A DNA stretch of 64,000 nt from Spirosoma sordidisoli (GCF_004138325.1 NZ_SBLB01000001.1:372001-436000); one strand, 5' to 3'; shown: positions 23,240 to 32,438, numbered from the stretch's first letter. Notes: generated by a model from the sequence alone, not told the origin. Translations and numbers: made by a program.

Positions 23240-25564
23240 TTATTCTACAATAACCCGGACAACAGCCCGGCGATTATCGGCGTCGGCCTGCAGTACGTAT
23301 TGGCCCGCCGGTATGCCCGACAGCAACCAGTCGGCCTGTTTCTTGCCGGTAAAGGCCGTTAGCTGCTGCTGCCAGACCGACCGTCCCGAGACGTCGACCA
23401 GTTGCAGACGTACCGCCGACCGACCTATCTGCTCGATCTCAACCCGCAGCTGATCCCGGACCGGGTTGGGGCTGATCTGCACCCGGAAGTCGCTAACGGG
23501 CTCGGCAGTAGCGGTCAGCACAAAATCGATCGCGTCTGAAGGGGGCGACGAGCAGCCGTTGACGGTGATGACCGCAAAATACTGGCCGCTCTCGAACGGC
23601 ACCAGAATCGGGCGGGTCGCGTTGGGAACGGGCCGGGCCGGATTGGTCCCCTGCCGAACGTACCACTGAATACCGGCCGTCTGATCGACCAGCAGTGTGC
23701 CGCCCGAAAGCTGAATAACCGGTTTAAAAGGCAGCGGATTCGTAGCCCGGATGGTAACGAATACCGTACTGGCTGTACAGCGGTTGCTGTCGAGTACACT
23801 CACGGTATACGTCCCTTCGGCCAGGGCCGTTTGGGTAGCGGTGCGGTTGCGTAGCGTATCCCGTCGTTCCGTTAGCCAGTAGTAGGTAAACGGCCGGGTT
23901 CCGCCCGACACCTGCACGGTGGCTTCTCCTTCACTGCCCCCTGCACAGGGCGTATTTTTAACGGTGCCGGTAGCCAGCGTTAGGGCGTTGGCATCGGTAA
24001 TGACGGCCACTACCGAATCGGTACAGCCGACTTCATCAGCCACCCGGAGCCGGTAGGTGTTGGGGCGCAATCCCCCAATCAGGCTGCCTGGCTGGTAGGG
24101 TTGCCCGATCAGTTGGTACTGCCGTACGGTACCGCTGCCTCCCGTGCTGGTCAGCTGCACAGCTCCCGTCGGGCACACGCAACAGCTGGCCGGTGTAGGG
24201 GTAGCCTGCACTTTGATCGGAGCCGCCTGCGTAACGGTGGCCGAGACCAGTTCCGAGCAGCCATTGGCGTCCGTACCAATAATGGTATAGGTACCAACGC
24301 CCACCCCGGCGAACGTACTGCTGGCTTGGGATGCCTGACTCGTGGCCAGTCGATAGGTTACGGCTCCGGTACCGCCGGTATTGCTGACGGTGATGGTACC
24401 ACTGGTCGGCCCGAAGCAGTTGACGGGTCGGGAAACGGCACTCAACCGAAGCGGAGCCGGTTGCCCTACCGCTACTGACCGCCGGGTTTCGCAGCCGTTG
24501 CCGTCCCGCACGGTGATATCGTACGTATTGGCCGACAGCCCGGTGAACTGCGAACCCGTCTGAAACGCATTGGTACCGATCTGATACTGATAGGCCCCCG
24601 TACCCCCGGTAGCTACCACACTGATGCTCCCGTCAACGGAGCCGACACATTTGGTAGGCTGGGCCGTCAGCTGAACACTAAAAGCTGCCGGAGCGGTAAC
24701 GGTAACCGACTGAAACAGTACACAATCGTTCCGGTCGGCCAGGCCAATGGTGTAGGTTGTGCCGCCTTTCAGGTCCAGAAAGGTGCCGCTCTCGCGCGGG
24801 CCGACTCCATCCAGGAAATAGCGGTAGCCACCATTACCACCCGATGCCACCGCCACAATACCGCCATCGGCTCCACCCGTACACTTCGCCCCCACGGCGG
24901 TAATCGTCAGCGACAACGCGTCAGGTTGTCGTACCTGCGCACTGGTCTGAACGGTGCAGCCTGCGGCATCGCGGACAACGATGGGATAGGTACCGGCCAC
25001 GAGCCGGTCGAAGGTAGCGCCCGTCTGGAACGGCCGGTTGTTGAACTGATACTGGAGCGCTCCCGTACCGCCCCCCGCCACGACGACCACCCGGCCGTTG
25101 TCGCCCAGGTTGCAGGAAACAGGCGTCACGGTGGCCGAAACCGAGATAGCCGCACTGACCCGGACCGTTGCCGAAGCCGATGTACTGACGGTATTGGTAA
25201 CCAGCGACGTGGTACTGGTGGCGGTGCTGCTGACGGCGGTCGTTGTAACAACCGACGTGCTCGTTACGCTACAGAGTGCGCTATACGTCGTGGTCTGGGC
25301 AGGTGCCACCACCACCACCGCTCCTGTCTGACTGGTTGACCAGCGTAAGGTACCATTTGCCGGACACCCGCTGGCCGTCAGGGTTACGGACGTACCGGCA
25401 CAGACGGAGGCCGAACTTGTTCCGATGGTCAGCGCGGCCGGCGTCTGATTCAGACCGGCCCGTACCGAATGCGTTGTCAGCAGGAGGCCGATGATCAGCA
25501 GCAGGCCCGAGAGCTGAAAATGGTATAAATGTGCAGATATAACGTATTGTATACGATTTCCCAT
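23240..25564 (-). CDS. SprB-repeat secreted protein with T9SS sorting domain
   Basis: Protein of 774 residues with a signal peptide, an Ig-like start with two cysteines, and a Thr/Ser/Val-rich low-complexity linker. Six or so SprB-like repeats of roughly 75 residues follow, each opening with a cysteine and G-G-x-G and closing with A-G-T-Y or N-T-Y, then V-R-D and a G-C. The last 75 residues form a type A T9SS C-terminal domain (I-S-P-N-P-V-R-D-Q-L, then G-R-S-V-W-Q-Q, then G-I-P-A-G-Q-Y-V-L). Such proteins are exported by the type IX system and anchored or released at the cell surface, often as adhesins. One repeat carries the odd cluster C-C-V-C. No enzymatic domain is seen. Confidence 0.9.
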   Translation of the reverse strand: MGNRIQYVISAHLYHFQLSGLLLIIGLLLTTHSVRAGLNQTPAALTIGTSSASVCAGTSVTLTASGCPANGTLRWSTSQTGAVVVVAPAQTTTYSALCSVTSTSVVTTTAVSSTATSTTSLVTNTVSTSASATVRVSAAISVSATVTPVSCNLGDNGRVVVVAGGGTGALQYQFNNRPFQTGATFDRLVAGTYPIVVRDAAGCTVQTSAQVRQPDALSLTITAVGAKCTGGADGGIVAVASGGNGGYRYFLDGVGPRESGTFLDLKGGTTYTIGLADRNDCVLFQSVTVTAPAAFSVQLTAQPTKCVGSVDGSISVVATGGTGAYQYQIGTNAFQTGSQFTGLSANTYDITVRDGNGCETRRSVAVGQPAPLRLSAVSRPVNCFGPTSGTITVSNTGGTGAVTYRLATSQASQASSTFAGVGVGTYTIIGTDANGCSELVSATVTQAAPIKVQATPTPASCCVCPTGAVQLTSTGGSGTVRQYQLIGQPYQPGSLIGGLRPNTYRLRVADEVGCTDSVVAVITDANALTLATGTVKNTPCAGGSEGEATVQVSGGTRPFTYYWLTERRDTLRNRTATQTALAEGTYTVSVLDSNRCTASTVFVTIRATNPLPFKPVIQLSGGTLLVDQTAGIQWYVRQGTNPARPVPNATRPILVPFESGQYFAVITVNGCSSPPSDAIDFVLTATAEPVSDFRVQISPNPVRDQLRVEIEQIGRSAVRLQLVDVSGRSVWQQQLTAFTGKKQADWLLSGIPAGQYVLQADADNRRAVVRVIVE

Positions 25565-25652
25565 AAGCAGAGTGGAAAGCTCAACTCAAATTCGAGCTGT
25601 TAAGGTAATCAACCCGGGTGTTGCCCGTAGTCCTTTATTTACTTTTCGGAGA

Positions 25653-25683
25653 CAAACTTAGCGAGTTTACCCACACGGAGAAA
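25653..25683 (-). promoter_or_regulatory. Candidate promoter for the SprB-repeat gene
   Basis: On the minus strand TTTC (25683-25680), 19 bp, TAAGTTTG (25660-25653); the -7 box is a full match, the -33 box has one mismatch. The leader to the ATG at 25564 would be about 85 nt. Confidence 0.5.
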
Positions 25684-25697
25684 GCCCGTTGCCGTTA

Positions 25698-25736
25698 CAG
25701 CATAAAACCCGGTTTAGGGCCGGGTTTTATATGCTG
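25698..25736 (-). terminator. Hairpin terminator after the acidic protein gene
   Basis: An 11-bp GC/AT stem (25702-25712 with 25720-25730) around a 7-nt loop, extended by cagc/gctg ends with one bulge. On the minus strand it lies directly after the stop at 25749 and ends in a T run, as an intrinsic terminator. Confidence 0.7.
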
Positions 25737-25748
25737 AAACCAAGTATG

Positions 25749-26243
25749 TCAATAAAATAAGCCCCAGTCATCGGGAGCGTCATTGTCTTTGTCAAATCCG
25801 TTTACCCACTCCACAAACAGCAGCCGAAACTGTTCGATCTCGTCGCGGAGTACGTTCAGGTAAGCCGGAGTTGCCAGCTTTTCGGCTTTACAGTAGGAGG
25901 TTTGCGCCAGTAGTTCGCGGGCGTGCATCTTGATGATGACGGCATTTTCCATACGCAGTGTGTACAGATCTCCTCCTTCTGCGCCTACAATCTTGGGAGC
26001 AAGCATCATGGCATTGGCCAGCATTTGCTCATGCATCATCAGCACATCATCTTCCTTGTTGATCGTCTCGACAATGGCCTGCGTAAGTTCCATCAGCTCG
26101 TTGGCTTTGCGCAGAATGGGCAGATTCTTAATCCGGCGGTTTTCGGCCTCCATCTCTGCGCGGGCCTCTTCAGGATCATAATCCTCGTCGAAGCCGTCCC
26201 AGTCCATAAAGCTATCGTCGTCGTCTTCGTCGTCAAAGTTCAT
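25749..26243 (-). CDS. Small acidic protein of unknown function
   Basis: Protein of 164 residues from ATG 26243; an earlier frame start at 26330 would cover the promoter and is rejected. The N-terminal 30 residues are extremely acidic (M-N-F-D-D-E-D-D-D-D-S-F-M-D-W-D-G-F-D-E-D-Y). The rest is mostly helical, with N-L-P-I-L-R-K-A-N-E-L, H-E-Q-M-L-A-N-A-M-M-L-A-P-K-I and a W-V-N-G-F-D-K-D end. There is no signal peptide or membrane segment, so it is cytoplasmic. I do not recognise a named family; the acidic head with a helical body resembles conserved Bacteroidota proteins without function. It has its own promoter and terminator. Confidence 0.82.
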   Translation of the reverse strand: MNFDDEDDDDSFMDWDGFDEDYDPEEARAEMEAENRRIKNLPILRKANELMELTQAIVETINKEDDVLMMHEQMLANAMMLAPKIVGAEGGDLYTLRMENAVIIKMHARELLAQTSYCKAEKLATPAYLNVLRDEIEQFRLLFVEWVNGFDKDNDAPDDWGLFY

Positions 26244-26614
26244 TGCGCATGGTTGAAGGGGTTCATCACCTTCTTTAAGACCAAAGTAACACAAAGGTTT
26301 GCCAAAAACAAATCGATACATCCAAAACAACCTGTCTGCCAGCGAGAAAAATCGTCCCTGTTACCCCCAGGTTACCCAGGCGGCAACCACTCTCCCGAAC
26401 GCCCACCGCCCACCGGCACGGATCGCAGTGAATAGTCACATGGGCTGTCGAGACATTGATATACTACCCCCGTAGATGTTATCTATTTTGTGTATTTATA
26501 ACTATCTGATTACTATTTTTTCAAATAAAAATTACTAAACCCAACCAATTAGTCGACCGATGTACACTAAATTCGCCAGGCGATTACCAACGCAACGACT
26601 ACTCTTTATCCAAC
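26244..26614. promoter_or_regulatory. Gene-free divergent promoter region
   Basis: 371 bp with no credible gene. The left part holds the promoter at 26282-26312. The right half (about 26460-26560) is markedly AT-rich compared with its surroundings and includes attttgtgtatttataact, probably the promoter region of the SGNH gene, but no clean TAnnTTTG box is seen for that direction. Confidence 0.6.
26282..26312 (-). promoter_or_regulatory. Promoter for the acidic protein gene
   Basis: On the minus strand TTTG (26312-26309), 19 bp, TTACTTTG (26289-26282): a full -33 box and a -7 box one base off TAnnTTTG. It lies 38 bp before the ATG at 26243. Confidence 0.6.
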
Positions 26615-29104
26615 ATGACTGTATTTGTACTAAAAGCAGCCCGGCAGGCTGTTATGGTGGCTATGTGCCTCCTGAATCTGTCGGAAGCCTTTGCCCAGCT
26701 GGACGTTACGTTTCCGGTTGAGCGGATGGTTATCCAGCGCGATAACGACAACTGGGCAACGGTTCAGATTGCCGGCAGCTTTGCCCAGCCGCTGGATGCG
26801 GTAGAAAGCCGGGTCGTTGCCCGCCAGACGGGACAGGGGACCTCCACCGACTGGGCCGTTCTTCAGGCCAACCCCATCAATGGTCAATTCAACGGAACCC
26901 TGCGCGTTCGGGGGGGCTGGTACACGGTAGAGGTGCGGGGCCTGCGCAACGGTCAGGTCGTAGCTACCGACAATGTACAGCGGTTCGGCGTAGGCGAAGT
27001 ATTCGCCATTGTCGGCCACTCCAACGCCCAGGGATCGGGCTGTTTCATCAATGGCATCGATTACTGCCCCACCATGGAGGGCGCCGTTGACGACCGGGTC
27101 ACGGTAGTAGCCGTGGATCAGAGTACGCCCGAATTTCTGGAATACGAAAACACCGCCGATACCCGCTACTTGCCGGGACTGGGTTTCAGCAAGCTGCTTA
27201 CCTACAGTGGCATGTCGCCGTTCGCCAAAGTGTCGTGGTTCTGGGGCTATATGGGCGATCAGCTCGTGCAACGGATCAACGTGCCGGTGTTGCTGTACAA
27301 TGCGGGCTTCGGCGGTACCAATATGGAACACAATTACAAAGCCGCCAACGACATTCCGTTCGAGCATGGCTTCTGTAAGTACTCGCTCCGGATGCCGTTT
27401 GTCAATCTCCGGAACCTGATGAATCTCTATGTGCCGTCGACGGGGATCCGGGCCATTCTGCTTCAGCATGGCGAGAACGACCGGGGTAACTCAACGGCCG
27501 ATATCATCATGCATCATTACGGCACCATCGACAAACTGCGCCAGGAATACCCCGACAAGCAGAATCTGGCCTGGATCGTTGCCCTGTCTTCCTTCGTCAG
27601 CGGCCGGTTCGAAAACGTTCGACTGGCCCAGCGAACCGTCTACAGCCGGCCGGGGTATAAAACCTACCTCGGGCCTGACCTCGACGTAATCAGTTCGCTG
27701 GAAGACCGGCCCGATGGCATTCACTACTCGCCGGCGGGCCAGCGTAAGGTGGGCGCACTGTGGGCCGCGGCTCTGAACAACGACACCTTACAGGCAGCCC
27801 AGCCCTACCCGGCCCAACTTCAGCCGCTTGCTACGGTTGCCTGTGCCAGCGGCAATACCCTGCAGCTCACCCAGCCCGACGGCTACAGCTACACCTGGAA
27901 CAATGGCAGCACCTCCCGCAGTCTGACAACCGGCAACGGTACCTATTCGGCCCGCCTGCGTAACGCCCAGAACCGGCATGTCTTCCCGCCGGCCGTTACG
28001 GTTCCGGCCGAAGTTCGCCCCGCCCGGCCCACCATCAATTCGGCGGGGAATACCTCCGATATTTGCCAGATTGCGGGTTTGACCCTAACGTCCAGCTATA
28101 CGGCCCTCAACCAGTGGAGCACCGGCGCCACCTCCTCCTCGGTCGTCATAACCACGCCCGGCACCTACACGCTGCAAGCCAAAAATGCCGTATACGGCTG
28201 TTTGTCAGACGCCGTTACCCGAACCATAAACCTGGCCGGTGCTGACCTCAGCCTCTCGCTGCACGTCAGTCGGCGGACGCCCGCCGTTGGGGATACGGTG
28301 ACCTTTACCCTGACCGTACGAAACGAAAGCAACTGCGATGCGCGGGCGGTTACCATGCAGAACCGGCTGCCTGCCAACGTCAGTTTCGTCTCATCGGCCG
28401 ATGGTCTGTCTGTCACAAACGGTATAGTACAGGGCAGCCTGAGTACCGTACCGGCCCGGGCTACCATTACCCGCCGGTTTGTTGTCCGGTTAAACTCGGC
28501 CGGTATGTACCAGAACGCTGCCGAGCTTACAGCCAGCCTGAACCCCGACCCCGATAGCCAGCCCAACTCCGGAACGGGCGACGGTCAGGATGACGAATCG
28601 GCGGTTGACTTACGGACCTTATCTGCGGCTACAACCTCGCTGTATATATCCCCCAATCCGTCTCAGATTCCGCTGCCCGTAGTTCAGCCCAGTCAGCCCG
28701 CGCCGGATAACAGCAAGGCAGACCTCAGCCTGGCCCTACAGACCAGCACCCGGGTACTGACCGCATCCAGTCCGGTATCGGTCACGCTGACCGTACGGAA
28801 CGCAGGGGGCCTGACCGCCAGTAGTGCAGGGGTGCGCTGCGACCTGCCCGCCGGCCTTCAGTTCAGCAGCACCTCGTCGGGTATGACAGCCAGCGGCCAA
28901 GCTGTTTCGGGTGTGCTTACCCAGATTGCCCCCGGCCAGAGTAAAAGCCTGGTTTTTGAGGCCACGCCCACGGGCTCAGGCCTGTTCACCCTCAGGGCCC
29001 AGATCAACGCAGCGTCTCCGGCCGATCCGGATTCGACACCCAACAACGGCACCGGAAAAGGAGAAGATGACGAGGCCATCGCCGATCTGCGAGTGGGTCT
29101 TTAA
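26615..29104 (+). CDS. Secreted SGNH hydrolase-like protein with DUF11 repeats
   Basis: Protein of 829 residues with a signal peptide ending near A-F-A-Q. Residues about 130-390 have SGNH/sialate O-acetylesterase-like blocks: Ser136 in V-G-H-S-N-A-Q, G-G-T-N, then Q-H-G-E-N-D-R, and D367-x2-His370 in D-G-I-H-Y-S. About 400-540 are two Ig-like stretches, and then two DUF11-type repeats each closing with a D-P-D-S-x-P-N-x-G-T-G-x-G-x-D-D-E motif. No clear T9SS sorting domain is seen at the C terminus, so release to periplasm or surface is unclear. It likely removes acyl groups from a glycan; the substrate is unknown. Stand-alone gene. Confidence 0.8.
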   Translation: MTVFVLKAARQAVMVAMCLLNLSEAFAQLDVTFPVERMVIQRDNDNWATVQIAGSFAQPLDAVESRVVARQTGQGTSTDWAVLQANPINGQFNGTLRVRGGWYTVEVRGLRNGQVVATDNVQRFGVGEVFAIVGHSNAQGSGCFINGIDYCPTMEGAVDDRVTVVAVDQSTPEFLEYENTADTRYLPGLGFSKLLTYSGMSPFAKVSWFWGYMGDQLVQRINVPVLLYNAGFGGTNMEHNYKAANDIPFEHGFCKYSLRMPFVNLRNLMNLYVPSTGIRAILLQHGENDRGNSTADIIMHHYGTIDKLRQEYPDKQNLAWIVALSSFVSGRFENVRLAQRTVYSRPGYKTYLGPDLDVISSLEDRPDGIHYSPAGQRKVGALWAAALNNDTLQAAQPYPAQLQPLATVACASGNTLQLTQPDGYSYTWNNGSTSRSLTTGNGTYSARLRNAQNRHVFPPAVTVPAEVRPARPTINSAGNTSDICQIAGLTLTSSYTALNQWSTGATSSSVVITTPGTYTLQAKNAVYGCLSDAVTRTINLAGADLSLSLHVSRRTPAVGDTVTFTLTVRNESNCDARAVTMQNRLPANVSFVSSADGLSVTNGIVQGSLSTVPARATITRRFVVRLNSAGMYQNAAELTASLNPDPDSQPNSGTGDGQDDESAVDLRTLSAATTSLYISPNPSQIPLPVVQPSQPAPDNSKADLSLALQTSTRVLTASSPVSVTLTVRNAGGLTASSAGVRCDLPAGLQFSSTSSGMTASGQAVSGVLTQIAPGQSKSLVFEATPTGSGLFTLRAQINAASPADPDSTPNNGTGKGEDDEAIADLRVGL

Positions 29105-29160
29105 CCAATGCATTTTTGAAGAAAAGAGCCGACATACCCAACAAAAACGGGGGCAACCTG

Positions 29161-29168
29161 TATATTTG
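29161..29168 (+). promoter_or_regulatory. -7 box for the Anbu gene
   Basis: TATATTTG, a full match to TAnnTTTG, 33 bp before the ATG at 29202. No TTTG is seen at the expected upstream distance. Confidence 0.45.
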
Positions 29169-29201
29169 TTGGTCATACAATCTGCTTCCCCACTGTCCCG
29201 A

Positions 29202-29951
29202 ATGACGTATTGTTTAGGAATCAAAGTCGCATCAGGGTTAGTTGCCATCGCTGATACGCGGCTGACTTCCGGCACCGAAGTGTCGTCGAACCGTAAAATT
29301 TCGGTTCATGAAGTTGAGAATCATTCGTTGTTTATCATGACTTCCGGCCTGCGCTCCGTACGGGATAAGGCCATTACTTATTTCCGCGAGGTGCTGGCCG
29401 AGCAGGACCGATCGTTCAACAAGCTTTACAAAGCAGTCAATGCCTTTGGTGAACAGGTTAAACGGGTAGCGCAGGAAGATAAGGCCTCCATTGTGGCCAG
29501 CGGACTTCATTTTAACCTCAACGCCATTGTGGGGGGGCAACTCGAAGATGACGACGAACACAAGCTGTTTGTGCTTTATCCAGAAGGCAACTGGGTAGAG
29601 GTCGACCAGGGGGCTCCGTTCAAGATTATTGGCAACTCCGGGTATGGCAAGCCGCTTCTGTTCCGGAACCTGTCGTACGAGACCAGCCTGCCCGACGCCC
29701 TCAAAATCGGGTTTCTGGGCTTCGACGCCACCCGCGTCAGCGCCAATGATGTCGATTATCCGCTCGACGTCGTCATCTACCCCAAAGACAGTTTTCACAT
29801 GACCGAGTACCGGCTCGAAAAAGAAGATATGGACGAGGTTTCGCACCAGTGGAGCGCCCTGCTCAACAATTCGGTGCGTAAGCTCCCCTCCTACTGGATG
29901 GATCCGATCTTCGACAAAGTGCGGGCTGCCAACCTCAGGCCGGCGAAATAA
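29202..29951 (+). CDS. Anbu-type proteasome-like peptidase (T1 family)
   Basis: Protein of 249 residues from ATG 29202; the frame is open upstream to 28911 but that part overlaps the SGNH gene. It starts M-T-Y-C-L-G-I-K, so removal of Met exposes Thr as N-terminal nucleophile, as in the Anbu ('ancestral beta subunit') family. Next come I-A-D-T-R-L-T-S-G-T and I-M-T-S-G-L-R-S-V-R-D, both typical. Anbu proteins form ring or helical assemblies related to HslV and the 20S proteasome; the physiological substrate is not known. A transglutaminase gene follows 87 bp downstream, a classical Anbu partner. The other usual partners (circularly permuted ATP-grasp, alpha-E protein) are not next to it. Confidence 0.9.
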   Translation: MTYCLGIKVASGLVAIADTRLTSGTEVSSNRKISVHEVENHSLFIMTSGLRSVRDKAITYFREVLAEQDRSFNKLYKAVNAFGEQVKRVAQEDKASIVASGLHFNLNAIVGGQLEDDDEHKLFVLYPEGNWVEVDQGAPFKIIGNSGYGKPLLFRNLSYETSLPDALKIGFLGFDATRVSANDVDYPLDVVIYPKDSFHMTEYRLEKEDMDEVSHQWSALLNNSVRKLPSYWMDPIFDKVRAANLRPAK

Positions 29952-30038
29952 ATACGGTAGGCTGGATACGTGTCGATTCTGTCGGTATCTTAGTCAGTCT
30001 ACGCCCCGATACTCTCCTGTACTTAGCTTCTCCCATCC

Positions 30039-30869
30039 ATGCACCTCCACGTTCGGCACGAATCCGAGTACACTTATGACGCCCCCGTAGCGCTGGGACC
30101 GCAAACGCTGTACCTCTATCCCCGGATGTACCCCTATCAGCGGCTGTTGCGGTATGAACTGATCATAGACCCGTTGCCGTCGCGCGTGGTGCGCAATGTA
30201 GATGTAGAAGGCAATGTGCAGCAGCTGGTCTATTTCAACCACCCTACCTCCCACCTGCGGGTAACAGCCGAGATCGAACTGCAATCTGACGAGTTCAACT
30301 CCTTCGATTTTGTGCTGTTTCCCTTCGAAACCCAGCGGGTGCCGTTTCGATACCCCAGAGAAGTGCTGGACCTGCTCCAGCCCTATCTGGACCGGACGGG
30401 TGTAACCGAACGGGTCGAATCGTGGGCGCGGCAGCTGGCAGCCAGTGCGGGCTGGCAAACCACGTCCTTTCTGATGGCGCTGACCCAGGCCATCCGTCAG
30501 TTTGTCTACGAGGTGCGGGAAGAAGGAGCGCCGTTTGAACCCGAACAGACGCTCATCCAGCGCAAAGGCTCCTGCCGGGATTATACGACCCTGTTCATGG
30601 CTGCCTGCCGGAGCCTGGGTATTGCCTCCCGTTTCGTGAGTGGCTACCTGTTCGGCAATCCCCAGCAGGAACACCAGCTTCACGCCTGGGCCGAGGTGTA
30701 TCTGCCCGGCGCGGGCTGGCGCGGCTTCGACCCAACCGAAGGCTCTATTGTAGTAAACCGGCATGTCTTTCTGACCTCAACGGCCAAACCTGAACTGGCG
30801 GCTCCCATCAGCGGTACGTTCAGCGGAGAGGCCAACTCAACCCTGCGCTCCGACCTGCTGTTCGTCTGA
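30039..30869 (+). CDS. Transglutaminase-like protein (Anbu-associated)
   Basis: Protein of 276 residues. An N-terminal beta domain (L-H-V-R-H-E-S-E-Y-T-Y-D) is of the type found before bacterial transglutaminase domains. The catalytic triad is Cys179 in K-G-S-C-R-D-Y, His215 in Q-L-H-A-W-A-E-V-Y and Asp231 in G-F-D-P-T-E-G. There is no signal peptide, so it should be cytoplasmic, and it may act as protease or amidase rather than crosslinker. Linkage to an Anbu gene, as here, is described for many bacteria. The function of the pair is unresolved. Confidence 0.9.
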   Translation: MHLHVRHESEYTYDAPVALGPQTLYLYPRMYPYQRLLRYELIIDPLPSRVVRNVDVEGNVQQLVYFNHPTSHLRVTAEIELQSDEFNSFDFVLFPFETQRVPFRYPREVLDLLQPYLDRTGVTERVESWARQLAASAGWQTTSFLMALTQAIRQFVYEVREEGAPFEPEQTLIQRKGSCRDYTTLFMAACRSLGIASRFVSGYLFGNPQQEHQLHAWAEVYLPGAGWRGFDPTEGSIVVNRHVFLTSTAKPELAAPISGTFSGEANSTLRSDLLFV

Positions 30870-30989
30870 CACCATCGGAAAATTTCCTAAAAACCGTTCT
30901 TCGGCCGAACGCGCTCCCCGCTGAATAAGGGAACGACGAAACTGTATCTGCACCCGCTTTAAAACGACACAAACTGAACCCCTACTGAC

Positions 30990-30997
30990 TATCTTTG
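30990..30997 (+). promoter_or_regulatory. -7 box for glmM
   Basis: TATCTTTG, a full TAnnTTTG match, 34 bp before the GTG start at 31032; the -33 region lacks a clear TTTG. Confidence 0.5.
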
Positions 30998-31031
30998 TGG
31001 GCTAACAACCTATTACTTTTAAACCGATCAC

Positions 31032-32429
31032 GTGGCATTAATTAAGTCTATTTCCGGGATTCGAGGGACAATTGGGGGGCGCAGTGGAGATGGGCTGACG
31101 CCGTTGGATGTAGTGAAGTTCTCAGCCGCCTTCGGGTACTGGCTCCGGCAGCGCAATCCTGACCGTCCTACCGTCGTCATTGGGCGCGATGCCCGCCTGT
31201 CGGGCGAGATGGTGTCCCGACTGGTGGTCGGTACCCTCCAGGGCCTGGGCCTGAATGTTATCGATCTGGGCCTGTCTACCACGCCTACCGTCGAACTGGC
31301 CGTAACGGGCGAGAACGCAGCGGGCGGTATCATCCTGACCGCCAGCCATAACCCCATCCAGTGGAACGCGCTCAAACTGCTCAACGAAGCCGGCGAGTTT
31401 ATTTCAGCAGCCGACGGTGCCGAAGTGCTGGCCATTGCCGAAGCCGAATCGGTCGATTTTGCCGATGTTCGTAAACTGGGTCAGTACCGAACCGATACAA
31501 CCTGGCTGGCCAAACACATCGAACTGATCCTGGCGTTGCCGCTGGTCGACCGCGACGCGATCGCCAAACGAAACTTCCGGATTATTGTCGACGCCGTTAA
31601 CTCGACGGGTGGCCTGGCGGTGCCGATGCTTCTCGAAGCGCTGGGGGTCGAGCAGATTACCCGGCTTCATTGCGAACCGACCGGTCAGTTTGCCCATAAC
31701 CCCGAACCCTTGCCCGAAAACCTTCGGGATATCATCAAGGAGATGGAGAAAGGCAGTGCGGATCTGGGCATTGTGGTCGACCCCGATGTTGACCGGCTGG
31801 CGTTGATATCGGAAGATGGCACCCCCTTCGGTGAAGAATATACGCTGGTAGCCGTTGCCGATTATGTACTTCGCAGCGGTACTGTTGGTAATACCGTTTC
31901 TAACCTGTCAAGCACCATAGCCCTCCGGGAGGTGACCCAGCGGTACGGCGGGCAGCATTTTGCGTCGGCAGTGGGTGAAGTCAATGTGGTAGAGATGATG
32001 AAGGCGCAACAGGCCGTTATCGGGGGCGAAGGAAACGGGGGCATCATCTACCCCGACCTGCACTTCGGCCGCGACGCGCTCGTCGGTATTGCGCTGTTCC
32101 TGAGCTACCTGGCGCAGACCGGCAAATCGGCTTCGATGCTTCGCCGGACCTACCCCAACTATTACATCTCGAAGAATAAAATCGAACTAACGGCCAACAT
32201 CAACGTCGACGAAGTGCTGGACCGGATTCAGGCCCGGTACGCGCGCAATCCGATCAATACCATCGATGGGGTTAAAATCGAGTTCGACAAAGAGTGGGTG
32301 CATCTGCGCAAGTCCAACACGGAACCCATTATCCGCATCTACTCCGAGTCAGATACCCAGGCTACGGCCGATCACCTGGCCAGTAAAATTATCAGCGACA
32401 TCCGCGAAGTGATTTCGGAAAAACGCTAA
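31032..32429 (+). CDS. glmM: Phosphoglucosamine mutase
   Basis: Protein of 465 residues starting at a GTG codon (31032). No upstream ATG lies in frame before the promoter, and the encoded M-A-L-I-K-S-I-S-G-I-R-G-T is the proper N terminus. The phosphorylated serine is Ser105 in T-A-S-H-N-P, the metal loop is D-P-D-V-D-R-L-A-L, the sugar-binding loop is G-E-G-N-G-G, and the phosphate site is R-K-S-N-T-E-P-I-I-R. It converts glucosamine-6-P to glucosamine-1-P for UDP-GlcNAc; the Bacteroidota form resembles archaeal-type phosphomutases, so a phosphoglucomutase/phosphomannomutase role is not excluded. A 24-bp perfect hairpin follows the stop. Confidence 0.88.
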   Translation: MALIKSISGIRGTIGGRSGDGLTPLDVVKFSAAFGYWLRQRNPDRPTVVIGRDARLSGEMVSRLVVGTLQGLGLNVIDLGLSTTPTVELAVTGENAAGGIILTASHNPIQWNALKLLNEAGEFISAADGAEVLAIAEAESVDFADVRKLGQYRTDTTWLAKHIELILALPLVDRDAIAKRNFRIIVDAVNSTGGLAVPMLLEALGVEQITRLHCEPTGQFAHNPEPLPENLRDIIKEMEKGSADLGIVVDPDVDRLALISEDGTPFGEEYTLVAVADYVLRSGTVGNTVSNLSSTIALREVTQRYGGQHFASAVGEVNVVEMMKAQQAVIGGEGNGGIIYPDLHFGRDALVGIALFLSYLAQTGKSASMLRRTYPNYYISKNKIELTANINVDEVLDRIQARYARNPINTIDGVKIEFDKEWVHLRKSNTEPIIRIYSESDTQATADHLASKIISDIREVISEKR

Positions 32430-32438
32430 GTGCTGACT

